Shown: in pieces, positions 43,415 through 52,641 of the stretch
Position numbering within the stretch: position 1 is the first letter of the stretch
Layout of the letters: every line of letters begins with the position of its first letter
Assembly: GCF_000350225.1 (NCBI RefSeq)
Contig: NW_005178929.1
Location: forward strand, 142,697-206,696
DNA length: 64,000 nucleotides
From: Chondrus crispus
Lineage: Eukaryota > Rhodophyta > Florideophyceae > Gigartinales > Gigartinaceae
Direction: 5' to 3'
Position numbers and translations under genes: made by a program
The notes under the pieces: generated by a model
What the model was told of the DNA's origin: nothing
Seen by the model: only the letters and a program-made list of their open reading frames with translations
Database searches by the model: none

Positions 43415-45897
43415 TCAAGAACGACGCGTGCGCTTAGCCGGCGGAGCCGCCGCGGCATCTTCGGGCGCGGGGCGCGAGGCCCCGACCGTAGCGGCAGGCA
43501 TCGGCGGCGCCGCGAGACGTTGGCTGACGACCGCGAGGATGTCCTGCACGCCGCGGAGCTTCTCGTGATGCTCGACGCGCTCACGCTCCGCCGCGGTGGA
43601 GGCCTCTCGGAGCGCCGCGACGGTCGTCTCCAGCTGCTTGGCTTGGTGCATCCACTCGCGCGCCTGCAGCAGCGCCTGCTCAACCGACGAAGGAACTGTT
43701 GCCCCCTCGAAGGAGCAAGCGTACTGCAGGGCAGTGAACGCGGCCTCCTCACGGAGGCGCTCCGGGGAAGACCGGCCGGACGGTTGCGGAGCGGGAGGAG
43801 GCGGCATCGGAACGAGACGATGATCGCCTTCGGTACCGGTCACCACGCTGATGTGTGGGGGGCTTGAGGTGGGGGCCGAAATTCCCACGACACCCGGGGG
43901 TTCTCTTAACCCCTTCGGTGAGTCGCTCTGGATCGAGGCCACGCGAGCGGATCCACCGCGGGCCGGTACCGCGGTCTCGACGACGCTCCTCACCACATCG
44001 CGCGGCGGCCCGACATTGGCATCGGCAAGCAAGCCGCCCGTGTCACCCGCGTCGACCGTGTCGACTGCGCCGTCCACGTCGACCGCGACGGTCGCGTCCG
44101 CTGGACCGGGGGCCGCGCTGCCACCATCGGCACCGGTCTCTGCCTCGGCTCCGGCGGGCATCGGTAGGGTACACCGCTGGTTCCAGCTGAACCACGCGAA
44201 GTCCGGCCGGCCGCTCCAATCCATACCCTCGGTGAAGGCCAACAGCTGCGTCGCGTACGCCGCGTCAAACGCCGTACCCTCGAGGATCTCCGCGATACCG
44301 ACCGAGCGGATTAAATCGATGAGCCCCGCCGAGAGGCGGAAGAGCAGGCCGCGCTCACCGAACGGTTCCTCGTGCCGCGCGATCAGCCGCGGGTCGGGAC
44401 ACTTTGTGAAGGACGGCAGTCCCTCGCGAGCGGCGTGCAAGAAGCACAGGAAGGCCAAGACCGCCCATTCGGAAAGCATGATAGCGTGCACCAAGACGCG
44501 CGTTCGCTCCGTTTCCGCGGATTCCGATCGGCCGAGCGGCAACCAATGCGCCGCCACGTACGCCATGACGCTCGGCGTCGGTACGCACAGGTACTCCGGC
44601 GCCTCGAACGTCGACCAGTTCGGCGGGAGCGCGGGGTACAGGCCACGCCGCGCGGCGCTGGGCACCGAGAAAAACTCGGTGCTGTGCCACATGTGGAAGA
44701 AATCGTCCACCCGGCGCCAGCGCAGCCGACTCTCGCGCGCTGCGTCCTCACCCCACCGCGCTCGGTTCGCAACGCTGTACCAGCTGTCGAAAGGCCGCGG
44801 AAAGGCCACCAAGCGGACGTCGGGCGCGAGGCCCTCGTAGCGGCGATACCGACCGAAGAGGTTCAGCAGCGAGATGTGGTACTTTTCCTCGCCCTAGCAG
44901 CGGACGTAGAGCAAGTTACTGCCCGCCGCGGCCGGCGTCCGACACGGAGCGTGACGCCACCGCGCCTTCCACGCGCCGGCGCGGTTCTCTTGCGCCACGG
45001 CACCGCGTCCGGACGGAGTCTTGATCGCGCGCACCATCGGAATGCCGCAAACCTCGCCGCGTCCAGCAAGTTCCGCTGAACGTACTTCTCGACCGTAAGC
45101 GGAGGCTTGCGGCCCGCAGCGCGTCGGCGTGCGCGCCGGCGGCGGTGGTCCATCAAGGACCCGGGACACAGCGACCGTACGGAACCGACGACGCTGCGCA
45201 GCGAGCCCGGGGTACTCGGGGCGGTGGATACCCGCCCCAGCGACGTTGTCGCTCCCCGTCCGGCCGGCGCAAGCGCTACGCTACTCGACGGCGCCGGCGC
45301 CGGGTACGGCGCCTCGGAAGCGGCCCTTGTGAGCGCCGTACCCGCAGCGGGCAGCGGCGACATGGGAGGCGGCGGCAGCTCCACGGGGAGCCCCGGGTCC
45401 GCCTCGACCATTTTTGGAGCCACGCCCGCGAGGGGCAGCGGCGAGGACTGTGTTGCTTGGGCGCCCAGCGGTGGCGAAGCGACCGGTACGGGCGAATCAA
45501 TTGGCGCTTGCGCGGGCCCCGCCACTCCAGTAGACGGTTGCAGGCCGTCGCGAAGGCGTCGCCGCGGTTGGAAGGTGGGACCGACCGGCGTCGCTGCCGG
45601 AGCCCGAGGCAGGCTCAACGGCTGCCTGTACGCGCGCACAGCCGGAGTGTCGCGATGACCGTCCATCGGTTGGTTGAAGAGCCGCTGTAGGGGGATGTCG
45701 TCGTCGCTGTCGGAGGAGGTTTCGGAGTTCGCAGGGGAGTGTTGGGGAAGAATTGGGGGGTCAGTGCGGATCGCGTGGGGAGAATCGGAAGACGCGCTCT
45801 CCGAATCGGACGAACTCGCGGCGTTATATACCGCCAGCTCGCTGACGAGCCAGGGGGCATGATCGTCCACACGGAGGGGCTTCTGTTCCCGCATCAT
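43415..45897 (-). pseudogene. element B antisense gene (a1 and a2 frames)
   Basis: Opposite strand to gag-pol, starting 88 nt before the 3' LTR. a1 begins with ATG 45897 and is Ser/Pro/Ala-rich with an acidic SDSDDD stretch, probably disordered, ending in a TVEKYVQRNLLDAARF block that matches A. Reading then steps -1 (near 45070) to a2, which may have its own ATG in the overlap (MVRAIKTPS). a2 continues through one TAG (44894-44896; GCG, Ala, in A) into a 465-residue frame with the same conserved blocks as A, a Pro/Asp-rich variable middle, a coiled-coil-like segment near its residues 355-430 and a basic tail ending KRTRRS. A basic tail suggests nuclear entry. No known family is recognised; an antisense regulator or accessory protein of the element is inference. 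Confidence 0.75.
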
Positions 45898-45971
45898 GCG
45901 CGATAGAAGGAAACGTCCGGAACGTACCCGCGCGCTCTAGTAGAGGGTCGCTACGGGGACGTAGCGAAAGC

Positions 45972-45985
45972 TAAGGGGGGAGGTC
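45972..45985 (+). other. element B polypurine tract
   Basis: TAAGGGGGGAGGTC directly before the 3' LTR, as expected for plus-strand priming; it confirms the element reads left to right. Confidence 0.7.
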
Positions 45986-46643
45986 TGTAGTATAATGACC
46001 GGCGCGAGAGCGCGGAGGTCGCGCTCGCTACACGTGGGCGGCTGTGCCCACGTGTAGCGAGCGCACGCGCATGCCGAGCGGTCGTCATCTGGCGTACGTG
46101 TACAGTAGTGCACGTGTCGTCCGAGCGGTAGTCTACGCGTGTTACGTGTGCGCGTTAGCACACGTGTCGTCCGTGCGGTAGTCTGTAAGCAACACGCGTG
46201 TACAGTAGTGCACACGTGTAGTAGCAGCGTCCGTGCGGTAGTAGCAATTATGGCGCTAGTGTTTTAATTGTGTACAGTACCCGGCACGCACTAGGCGGCA
46301 GATACTGTACTACTGTACTGGGACAGGTGTCCGAGGCGTCCCTCTGCGGGGTTAAGACCTGGCACCCGTCCCCACCAGTAAACGGGGGCAAGCTCGCCCC
46401 CGTCCCTTTTGCGCCTACGTACGTCCGTTTTCGGTTGTCTGTCGCGCGCGCTGGCTTCTAACCCGTTACTGGTCGCTCCCGTTCACGCACCACGGGGCGA
46501 CTGCGCGTAACCGGCCAGTGAGCCACTCCCTTTTCGCGAGCTCGTCCGATCGGTTCAATTAGCGCGTGGCGTCCGCGCCGCGTGCTCCCTCGCTAAAGCC
46601 TCCGCCTCTCACCCAACCCAGGGCGGAGAGGAGTTATCCCACA
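45986..46643 (+). repeat. element B 3' LTR
   Basis: 658 bp. Contains a perfect 19-bp inverted repeat, arms 46021-46039 and 46046-46064 around a 6-base loop, with CACGTG in each arm. Confidence 0.93.
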
Positions 46644-46648
46644 CTCGC

Positions 46649-47008
46649 CGCGCGTTGACCCACGGGGCCCGCCGCCAGCGCTGGGTGAAAGGTAGGGACC
46701 GGCGTGGCTGGCGTCGTAGGGAGCGGAGCCCGAGGGGGGTGACCCCGCTGGGATGATCGGTTGTCCATGCGGGAGGAAGACAGGGGGATGAGACGAGATG
46801 TGGAAGTGGAGATAGTGGGGTGCGTGGTGTGGGGTGATGTGGGAGAAAAGGAAAGCGTGAGGGGACCCATTGCCGCGCCAGGGGATCCGACGCGGTTAAA
46901 TACCAAAAACTCCATAGGCTCCCCTATGGGGTTGGCCGTAGTCCGCCCGCGCCCCCGTGGTCGGCGCGGGCTTCCCCTTTCGGATGGGACACCCTGCAAG
47001 TTGGTCAT
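46649..47008 (-). pseudogene. element A antisense gene, amino-terminal part (a1)
   Basis: Starts at ATG 47008, 51 nt inside A's 3' LTR, and runs to the element B insertion. With B and one target copy removed, the frame continues at 35751 in the same phase and stays open to 35224, about 295 residues in all. It is Pro/Thr/Ser-rich. A block MDNRSSQRG with PLPTTPATPVPTFHP parallels B's MDGHRDTPA with PRAPAATPVGPTFQP. Its true amino end is uncertain because the open frame also extends into the LTR. Confidence 0.6.
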
Positions 47009-47043
47009 GTCAACCACCAGCCGCGACGGGGACGTGTCGCGAA

Positions 47044-47058
47044 GTAAGGAAGGGGGTC
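47044..47058 (+). other. element A polypurine tract
   Basis: GTAAGGAAGGGGGTC directly before the 3' LTR. Confidence 0.7.
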
Positions 47059-47654
47059 TGTGGTACAATTCCACACCGCGACCCCCGGTTGGAGATGAGA
47101 ACCGTCGGGACGGGCGGTTACTACTGTAGTAATCGTGCACGCGCCCTCTGAAAGCACAGTAGTACCTCCTCCCGGGCGTACACGTGGCACAACCGTTGGC
47201 GTCGGTCGTGGCCACGGGCACACGTGTGCGACCCGTCCAGTAAGTAATTAGCAATTAGTGGTTAATGGTACAAATTAGCCAATTTAGTACAGTAGCTGGT
47301 ATACAGTATGTAACAGCTACTGTAGCCGGACAGGTGTCCTGGCGTCCCACTTAGGGGTTAAGACCGGGGGCCCCTGCCCCGTTCCAGTAAACGGAGGCAG
47401 ACTCGCCTCCCTTCCCTTTACGGCTTTTTGCTAACTCCGTCTGGTTTTACCTCTAAGTCTCAGGCTTCTAACCCATGACCGGCTGTGTGGTTATAGCACC
47501 TCTACTCAGCTGCGCGTCACCGGCCACGTGTGCCTTCCCTCTTTATGAGTTCTTCCGATCGGTCCGCGCTCGCGTGGGTACCCCGCGTCGCGCGCTCCCT
47601 CACACTAATCCCCCCTCGCTTCCGAGTAGTCGGGACGTGGGTAGTTATACCACA
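47059..47654 (+). repeat. element A 3' LTR
   Basis: 596 bp, same ends as the 5' LTR. Near-identical for the first 420 bases, then clearly diverged in the last third. Confidence 0.93.
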
Positions 47655-47987
47655 GGCGTCATTGCTTTAACAAACACACAGTAGCAGAGCATTATTACTA
47701 AACGATTCTACGACAAAGAGTTACAATGCGGCAAAGATTGGGACTACTGTACCCCAAAAACACCTGCTGGACCCAGGGATTAAGTCCTTAAAGACTCCTG
47801 GATAACTTAGTTATCCAGAAGTCGGGGGCTTTAGGGAGCGAGCACACAGTGCGTTAGAGCTGCAAGAATGGGATGCAGTCTTTGTTAAGGAGACCAGTAC
47901 ACGGAATAACTACATATACTTTCGACTGCCTCAAATGAGGCAAACGAAGCCTCATATGAGGAAAAAAGTGTGTCGAATAGACACTAG

Positions 47988-50628
47988 TGTCTAGCCGACA
48001 ATCAAAAATCCTCAATTGAGCACACGTGCTTTCCTCATTTGAGCCGCATGTATCTGACTCCCTTTACGAGCGATGGGAAGACCCTCCCACTAAACGCAAC
48101 ACACACTCGTGATCCGTATGGTATCGCAGTTAATACCAGAGCGATAAATGGCAGCATCTAGTGCTCTAATTCAATATGTACAGCAAAACAGTCCCTGACT
48201 GAGCGGTTGCTGCAGAAGTAACGCTCAAAATTGCCTTGTTCCAGGCATACACTACAAACTTCTATAGACTTATGCCTCTTGCAAGACCCACATCTTCCTT
48301 GAAATGCGTAGTTGCTGTATTTGCCATTGATTTTGCGACGCTTAGAGGTCCTAACCAGGCATGGGCTCCGCATAGGTGATTTTGTAGAGTTTGATTGTTC
48401 CCCAGACCAGGAACTTGGGCTACCATTGCGCACTGTGGCGGCGTTGTCGTATTTGTTGTCGATTAAAGCCTCTGAAAGAGCCTCATAGAAGTCACCTTGT
48501 AAAAAGCTGCACTGTTCCGCATGCGAAGATTTGTAAAGCTTCCACGCGTCCACGATACAGAACCCCAGAATTCCAATATTGAGTCTCTTGTCCCATTTCT
48601 GAACGCGAATCATTCGTTCGAGCTCAAGGTCATCCTGACGGCACCTGTTGTGCTGATCAATACTTGCACAAGTATCGTAGTAGCGTTCCACGACTTTTGG
48701 CTGTCGTAGGGAAAGATGCACTCTGCGTGGACCAGTGCTGGTCTGACGCCACCGCACTCGATCGCATGGACTTCCATCGGTGCTGTTGCTGGCAGTCGCG
48801 ATAAAGTATCGTCTATTCCGGCCCACCCATGCCAGTGCCATTAAAGATTTTCCTGTGTCATGTATGTCGCATCGTAGAGTAGTCTGCTGTCCCCTTCCCT
48901 CCATTTCCACCTGAATTAGATACTTCATGGGAAAGGCCCGTGTGGCAGTCTTGACCACGCCTATAAAACGCAATCCAAGCTGTAGAAGCTGTTCTGCTGA
49001 CTGCACTGATGCGAAGTAGGAGTCAGCACATACCACACGGTCTGAGTATATCCAGGGGTTGACGAGGCGTTTTAGGACAGCTGTCCCATGGTTACAGCTG
49101 CCCTCGAACGCTTTTCCTGTTTCGTCCGTCGCACCAGTAACTATTTCTATTCGTAGCATAATGCCGCTCCCCCCCATGCCAGGTTCTGAACCTCACAACC
49201 ATCTTCAGGCTTGCGCTCGATACTTACGAAGTGGGGCAGGCCAATTTCGATCCAATCGCCACCCAAGCCGTACCATCGTATCATAGACTCATCCAAACAA
49301 AGGTAATCGGATGGTTCTACATACCTGTACCGGTGGTCGTTAAAAGCCCTGAAAAAGTCGTTGACAAGAGCCCAGCGATGTTGCGCAGACGTCCACCCTG
49401 CCTCTGATGGCTGGGCGCTAAATGTCAGTGAGCCGAACAGGGCCTCGAAGGGGCTGCGCCCCATTACCTTCGAGAGGTAAGGACGAACAAAGTACTTGGA
49501 GGCCGATTTTGCTTCCCACAATCTCCGACGATCTCCTTTAGCATATCGAGATATTAAAATTAAAATTCCAAAAAATCGTAGAATCTCACCCGCCGATGTG
49601 CCTCTCTGATGCTTGGAAAGCAGTGCACTCGATGTCAGCTGCACTATGCGCCCCAGAAAGCGCATTGGAAACATCGAATAGAAATAATATTCTATTCCTT
49701 TCCCTGCTGGTGCTCCTCTTTCGCGTATGTCGGAACCATCAAAACCGATCACCTTCCAATGCTTTACGGGGACAGGGCCGTTGATGTCTGAAAGTACTGC
49801 AGCCTTGCGCCATACTTTGCCATGGACCTCAACGGTGCCCTCATCAGAGAGACTGTAATTGGGCGCCGTTGGTACTGTACTCGGAGCAGCGGGGGCGACA
49901 GTTTGGTGAGGCGTTGACGAGGACAGGACAGCCGTAGCCTCAAACTCGGAAATCAAGTTTCGCTGAGTATCACTGTCATGGGGGGGCTGTTGGACATTTG
50001 GTGAACGTACTTGTGCAAAAGGATCTTCTTCGTCGTCGGGGGGAGGGGTTCGAGCGGTCTGAATCGGTGATGACGGTACAGGCTCACGCCCAATAAAGTC
50101 TGGCGTTCCGTCCGGTTGCGTGGGAATCGGGCAGGGACCAGTCTTAACAAACCGCAGCTGAAGAGCTCTTCTTATTTTCTTTGATCCTACCACCCATGCT
50201 CCCTCAATAAACGTGACGCGATTCTTCTTGCCCTGCTCTTGTCGAGTGTTTTCAACAACACCTGCAACTGTCCTTGTATTCCATAGGGAACCGTATCGAC
50301 GCTGACACTCAGCGTTGCTGGTCACGTAGCGGGCTTTCGTGTGCACTTCAGCACCAACAATGAGGCGAGAGTCCTTCCCCATTTTAAATGAACGGCGCTG
50401 ATCCACGGAACAAATTGATGGGAGTGGTAAGAATGGAAGGGTCTGGGAAACAGGTGGGTTTCAATATTCTCGAGACTTCTTCAGTGGAATGGTTGCACAA
50501 AAAGGCGGGGTACTGACCCATACGGTCTCTGGTTTGTGTGGTGTTTCGGTATTGCTACAGTCTTAGCGCCAAAACTGTGTATTAATTCATGCAGTTTTCC
50601 TCAATTGAGGAAAATTGTCGGCTAGACA
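47988..50628 (-). mobile_element. PB2: piggyBac-like transposon, nearly intact
   Basis: 2641 bp. The ends are inverted repeats starting TGTCTAGCCGACAAT (47988 rightward; reversed at 50614-50628), flanked by CTAG at 47984-47987 and 50629-50632. Subterminal CCTCAATTGAG palindromes lie inside both ends. The left end abuts PB1 with one shared CTAG. A single transposase gene occupies most of the element on the minus strand, with about 170 bp to the left end and 250 bp to the right end. Confidence 0.9.
48158..50382 (-). pseudogene. PB2 piggyBac-type transposase, one frameshift
   Basis: ATG at 50382. The amino-terminal 390 residues hold an acidic/Pro/Ser-rich region and the start of the DDE_Tnp_1_7 domain, with LCLDESMIRW (first catalytic Asp) and GLPHFVSIERKP. 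Near 49165-49177 a run of seven G (minus strand) puts the rest one base out of frame; a count of eight would keep it open, so a sequencing error or a recent mutation is possible. The rest has CADSYFASVQSAEQL (second Asp), SIDQHNRCRQDDLELER (third Asp region) and a C-terminal cysteine-rich finger (CGSCKRHK, CSVCLEQG, YFCSNRSVRDCF) typical of piggyBac enzymes. Otherwise no stop, so this is the likely recent source of activity for the family. Confidence 0.85.
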
Positions 50629-50632
50629 CTAG

Positions 50633-50888
50633 AGGCCCGGGAACTAGAAGTCGTTATAGACTGGGACCAACTACTGTACTGTGTAGCTTTTCGTGCTGTG
50701 CGCAGTTGAGTGATTCTCCTCTAGTCAGGTTTAAACGTAGGTGAACGAATATTCTCGCATATTATATATAAATACGTTAAGGTTCTAAGATATGTTAAGC
50801 CTCATATTGCTGTCGCTACATGCGCCATCAACACTGCACAGTTCCCTCTTATGCAGACATTAGCTGCGCAACGATGAATCTTTTGCAC
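50633..50888. other. spacer between PB2 and the primase-like gene
   Basis: No gene. Contains an AT-rich TATATATAAATA run at 50762-50773 and TACTGTACTGT near 50671. Confidence 0.5.
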
Positions 50889-52641
50889 CTATTGCAGCCG
50901 AGGAGTGCGCGTCCGCACCCTGCTCGGCACGTAAACTACTACATGTGAACGAAACAGAGTGCCATCTTCTAGTAGTCGCCAGTCAGGTCTTCTGGCAAAC
51001 CTCCCCGCAGAGCAAGAACTCATGTCAACTTTTCCCCTGCGAGCCCCTGCTCTGTGGCACGCGTGCAGTAATCTGCTTCCTAGATCCGCGTACCATGTCC
51101 GGGCCTCCTCCTTCTTGAACCACTTGCTAGGTTCTTGCCGGACTTCGCGAAGTTCAGCCCACACATGCAAACCTGCTGGTCCCGTCTGCATGATGAGGCA
51201 CCGTCCACTCATTTCCTGATCCCTGCGAATAGTTAGAGCCAACTTGTTCCCAGACTTGGTGACCACGCCTTCCTTGTCCAGTCTGCCGATGTCATCAATA
51301 TCAAACAATACCCAGGCTTGCACGGATGCCTCCCACGCAGCCGGCACGGAGATCAAGCGTCCCGTAGAAGAAGTGATGTCTCTCCACGCTGACGGCTTCA
51401 TCGCCGACACGGACACCAGCGGCGTGGGCAACCATTCCTCTGACTCGACAATCTCGCCATCCTTCCGGCTCCCCGCATCCGACCCATCATCGGCCAAACT
51501 GACAGATTGCCTCGCAAACCACGCAACCTCCTCCACCTTCCTCGATGACGTCGGCCCCTTGCTCCTACGCTCACTCCACAACAGCACTTGCATCGGACAC
51601 GTTTGTCTCGCCATCGTGCCAACCGTGCGCAGGCGATTGCCATCCAAACTCACCTCCCCCGTCGTACTCGGATTCGTGGCAATACGCAAAGAAGCCGTGA
51701 CATATGCCATATCAATAACCTCTCCCACCCTCGAAATGCGATTCTTATTTCTCAACACGCACCCACCAACAGGTCCATTCGCCTCTCCCTCCTTCCCTTC
51801 CCGGCGCTTTGCCCCATCGGTCATCTCCGCGACACTCGGGACATCCTCGTCGCCCTTTTCTTGCCTCGTACCCATCTGCGTCCTCTTATACTCCGCGATA
51901 GCCTCCTGGACCCTCGCCGGGGAGCGTATCCTCCTCTGCGGCGTGCACAGCGCGGCAGAATTATCCGGCAAATAGTGGACCCTCCACGTCATCTGCCTCC
52001 CCGCACCAGTACCACTCTCTAAACACACAGGACACATGGCCCCCCCTGTGATACCATCCGCGTTCATCCATAGCATCAAGCTCGGCTTGCGATCGCCGTT
52101 ACTATGCGCCTCTCCCCGCGGGCACTTTGCCGAGACAGTGCGTAGGCCTGGCAGCGGCTTCCTTCTCAACTGCACAACGGCCTCTACATCAACCGCGGTC
52201 CACGGCGCGGCGCCCTTCCCGGCGTCAACCAGGCCGTCATACAGCGCGTCCTTAATCGCCACGCCGCTCTCCGCGCGCTCCTCCGCGACCTGCAGCAAGT
52301 CTTCGGCGACCTGTACAATGGCAGCCAGGTCGCGGTACTCCAGAAACAAGTGTCGTCCATACCTTCCGCACTCCCTCAGGTGTCTCAGCATAGCGCCGCG
52401 CGCGCGCGCGTCGGCCGTGGAGACCTCCTCCCACTCGAAGAGGGCGCGCAGGGCGGGCCATGCGCGCTGCTCGACTGCGTAGCGCGTGGCCTTTTCGCAG
52501 GACGCGGCCATCCGGGCCGTGGCCAGGACGTAGGCGGGGCCGATCTCGACGTACAGCAGCGACGGGGCGGCCGGCAGCGGGCGCGCAATGGACAGGATGA
52601 ACGAGGCGCGGCGGTAGAAGGCGCGCAGGCAGGCGCGCACG
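50889..52641 (-). CDS. archaeo-eukaryotic primase-like protein with CHC-type zinc site (5' end in gap)
   Basis: 583 residues visible; the frame is open into the gap at 52642, so the start is missing. Residues 173-206 hold C173, H179, C203 and C206 in the spacing CP-x4-H, then DRKPSL, then CPVC, resembling zinc sites of DNA primases. Residues 443-560 hold candidate AEP primase motifs: WVLFDIDD (hhDhD metal site), a GPAGLHVW block with H492 (sxH position), and VDMSSCSAGRFARRPDW followed by DGTLFRSH. Such enzymes make primers or bypass lesions during replication or repair. The middle (240-300) is charged and probably disordered. It is divergent from the cellular replicative primase subunit; an organelle enzyme, a PrimPol-type repair enzyme or a virus-derived gene are all possible. 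The assignment is from motifs only. Confidence 0.55.

Larger units (their letters stand above)
35752..46643 (+). mobile_element. gypsy element B: related chromodomain Ty3/gypsy element nested in A
   Basis: LTRs 35752-36422 (671 bp) and 45986-46643 (658 bp), both TGTAGTAT to CCCACA, with perfect target duplication CTCGC (35747-35751 and 46644-46648). About 11 substitutions and one 13-nt length difference separate the LTRs, so it is younger than its host element A. Internal order is the same as A: primer site, gag, protease, RT, RNase H, integrase, chromodomain on the plus strand, then the antisense gene. Five stop codons interrupt gag and pol. A 254-base assembly gap lies in gag (38012-38265). 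It landed within A's antisense a1 frame, which reads through the site without a stop once B is excised. Confidence 0.93.
24781..47654 (+). mobile_element. gypsy element A: chromodomain Ty3/gypsy retrotransposon carrying an antisense gene, with nested insertions
   Basis: Two 596-bp LTRs (24781-25376 and 47059-47654) with a perfect 5-bp target duplication GGCGT at 24776-24780 and 47655-47659. Internal order on the plus strand: primer site, gag, protease, RT, RNase H, integrase, chromodomain; then an antisense gene, polypurine tract and LTR. The element alone would be about 12 kb less the solo LTR. It is dead: stops in RT, RNase H and the RT/RNase H junction, a frameshift in the protease-RT linker, and a deletion in the integrase C-terminus. 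About 40 differences between the LTRs by eye (clustered in the last third) mark it as old. It contains a solo LTR (27778-28539) and element B (35752-46643). Confidence 0.92.
22732..47701 (+). pseudogene. PB1 transposase, broken (22732-24780 and 47660-47701)
   Basis: A piggyBac-type (DDE_Tnp_1_7) transposase in pieces. The N-terminal part from ATG 22732 aligns with the start of PB2's enzyme. Frames then shift near 23070-23135 and near 23540-23630, and a TAG at 24439-24441 cuts the catalytic domain at CVVDS, where PB2 reads on. The remaining blocks are clear: a GLPHYVAPDRKP stretch, ADLYFASVETAEQL, VEHYYSASSAMDRHNR and the cysteine-rich C-terminal finger (CSSCKDDKN, then FLCHSQTGR). The last residues, HCFNKHT onward with stop TAA at 47699-47701, lie beyond gypsy A and complete the finger seen in PB2. 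Not functional. Confidence 0.85.
22490..47983 (+). mobile_element. PB1: piggyBac-like transposon, interrupted by gypsy element A
   Basis: Left end TGTCTATTCGAC at 22490-22501, right end its exact reverse complement at 47972-47983; both are flanked by CTAG (22486-22489 and 47984-47987). Palindromes CCTCATATGAGG lie just inside both ends. Without gypsy A and its duplicated target, the element would be about 2.6 kb, the same as PB2. The transposase reading frame is cut at 24780 by the retroelement and resumes at 47660 in the same frame, which shows that the retroelement came second. Confidence 0.9.

Noticed and set aside
43851-44840. 329-codon plus-strand frame opposite the antisense gene of B
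   Set aside because: The corresponding region of A has only a 226-codon plus frame with no matching product, and A/B substitutions fit the minus-strand frame.
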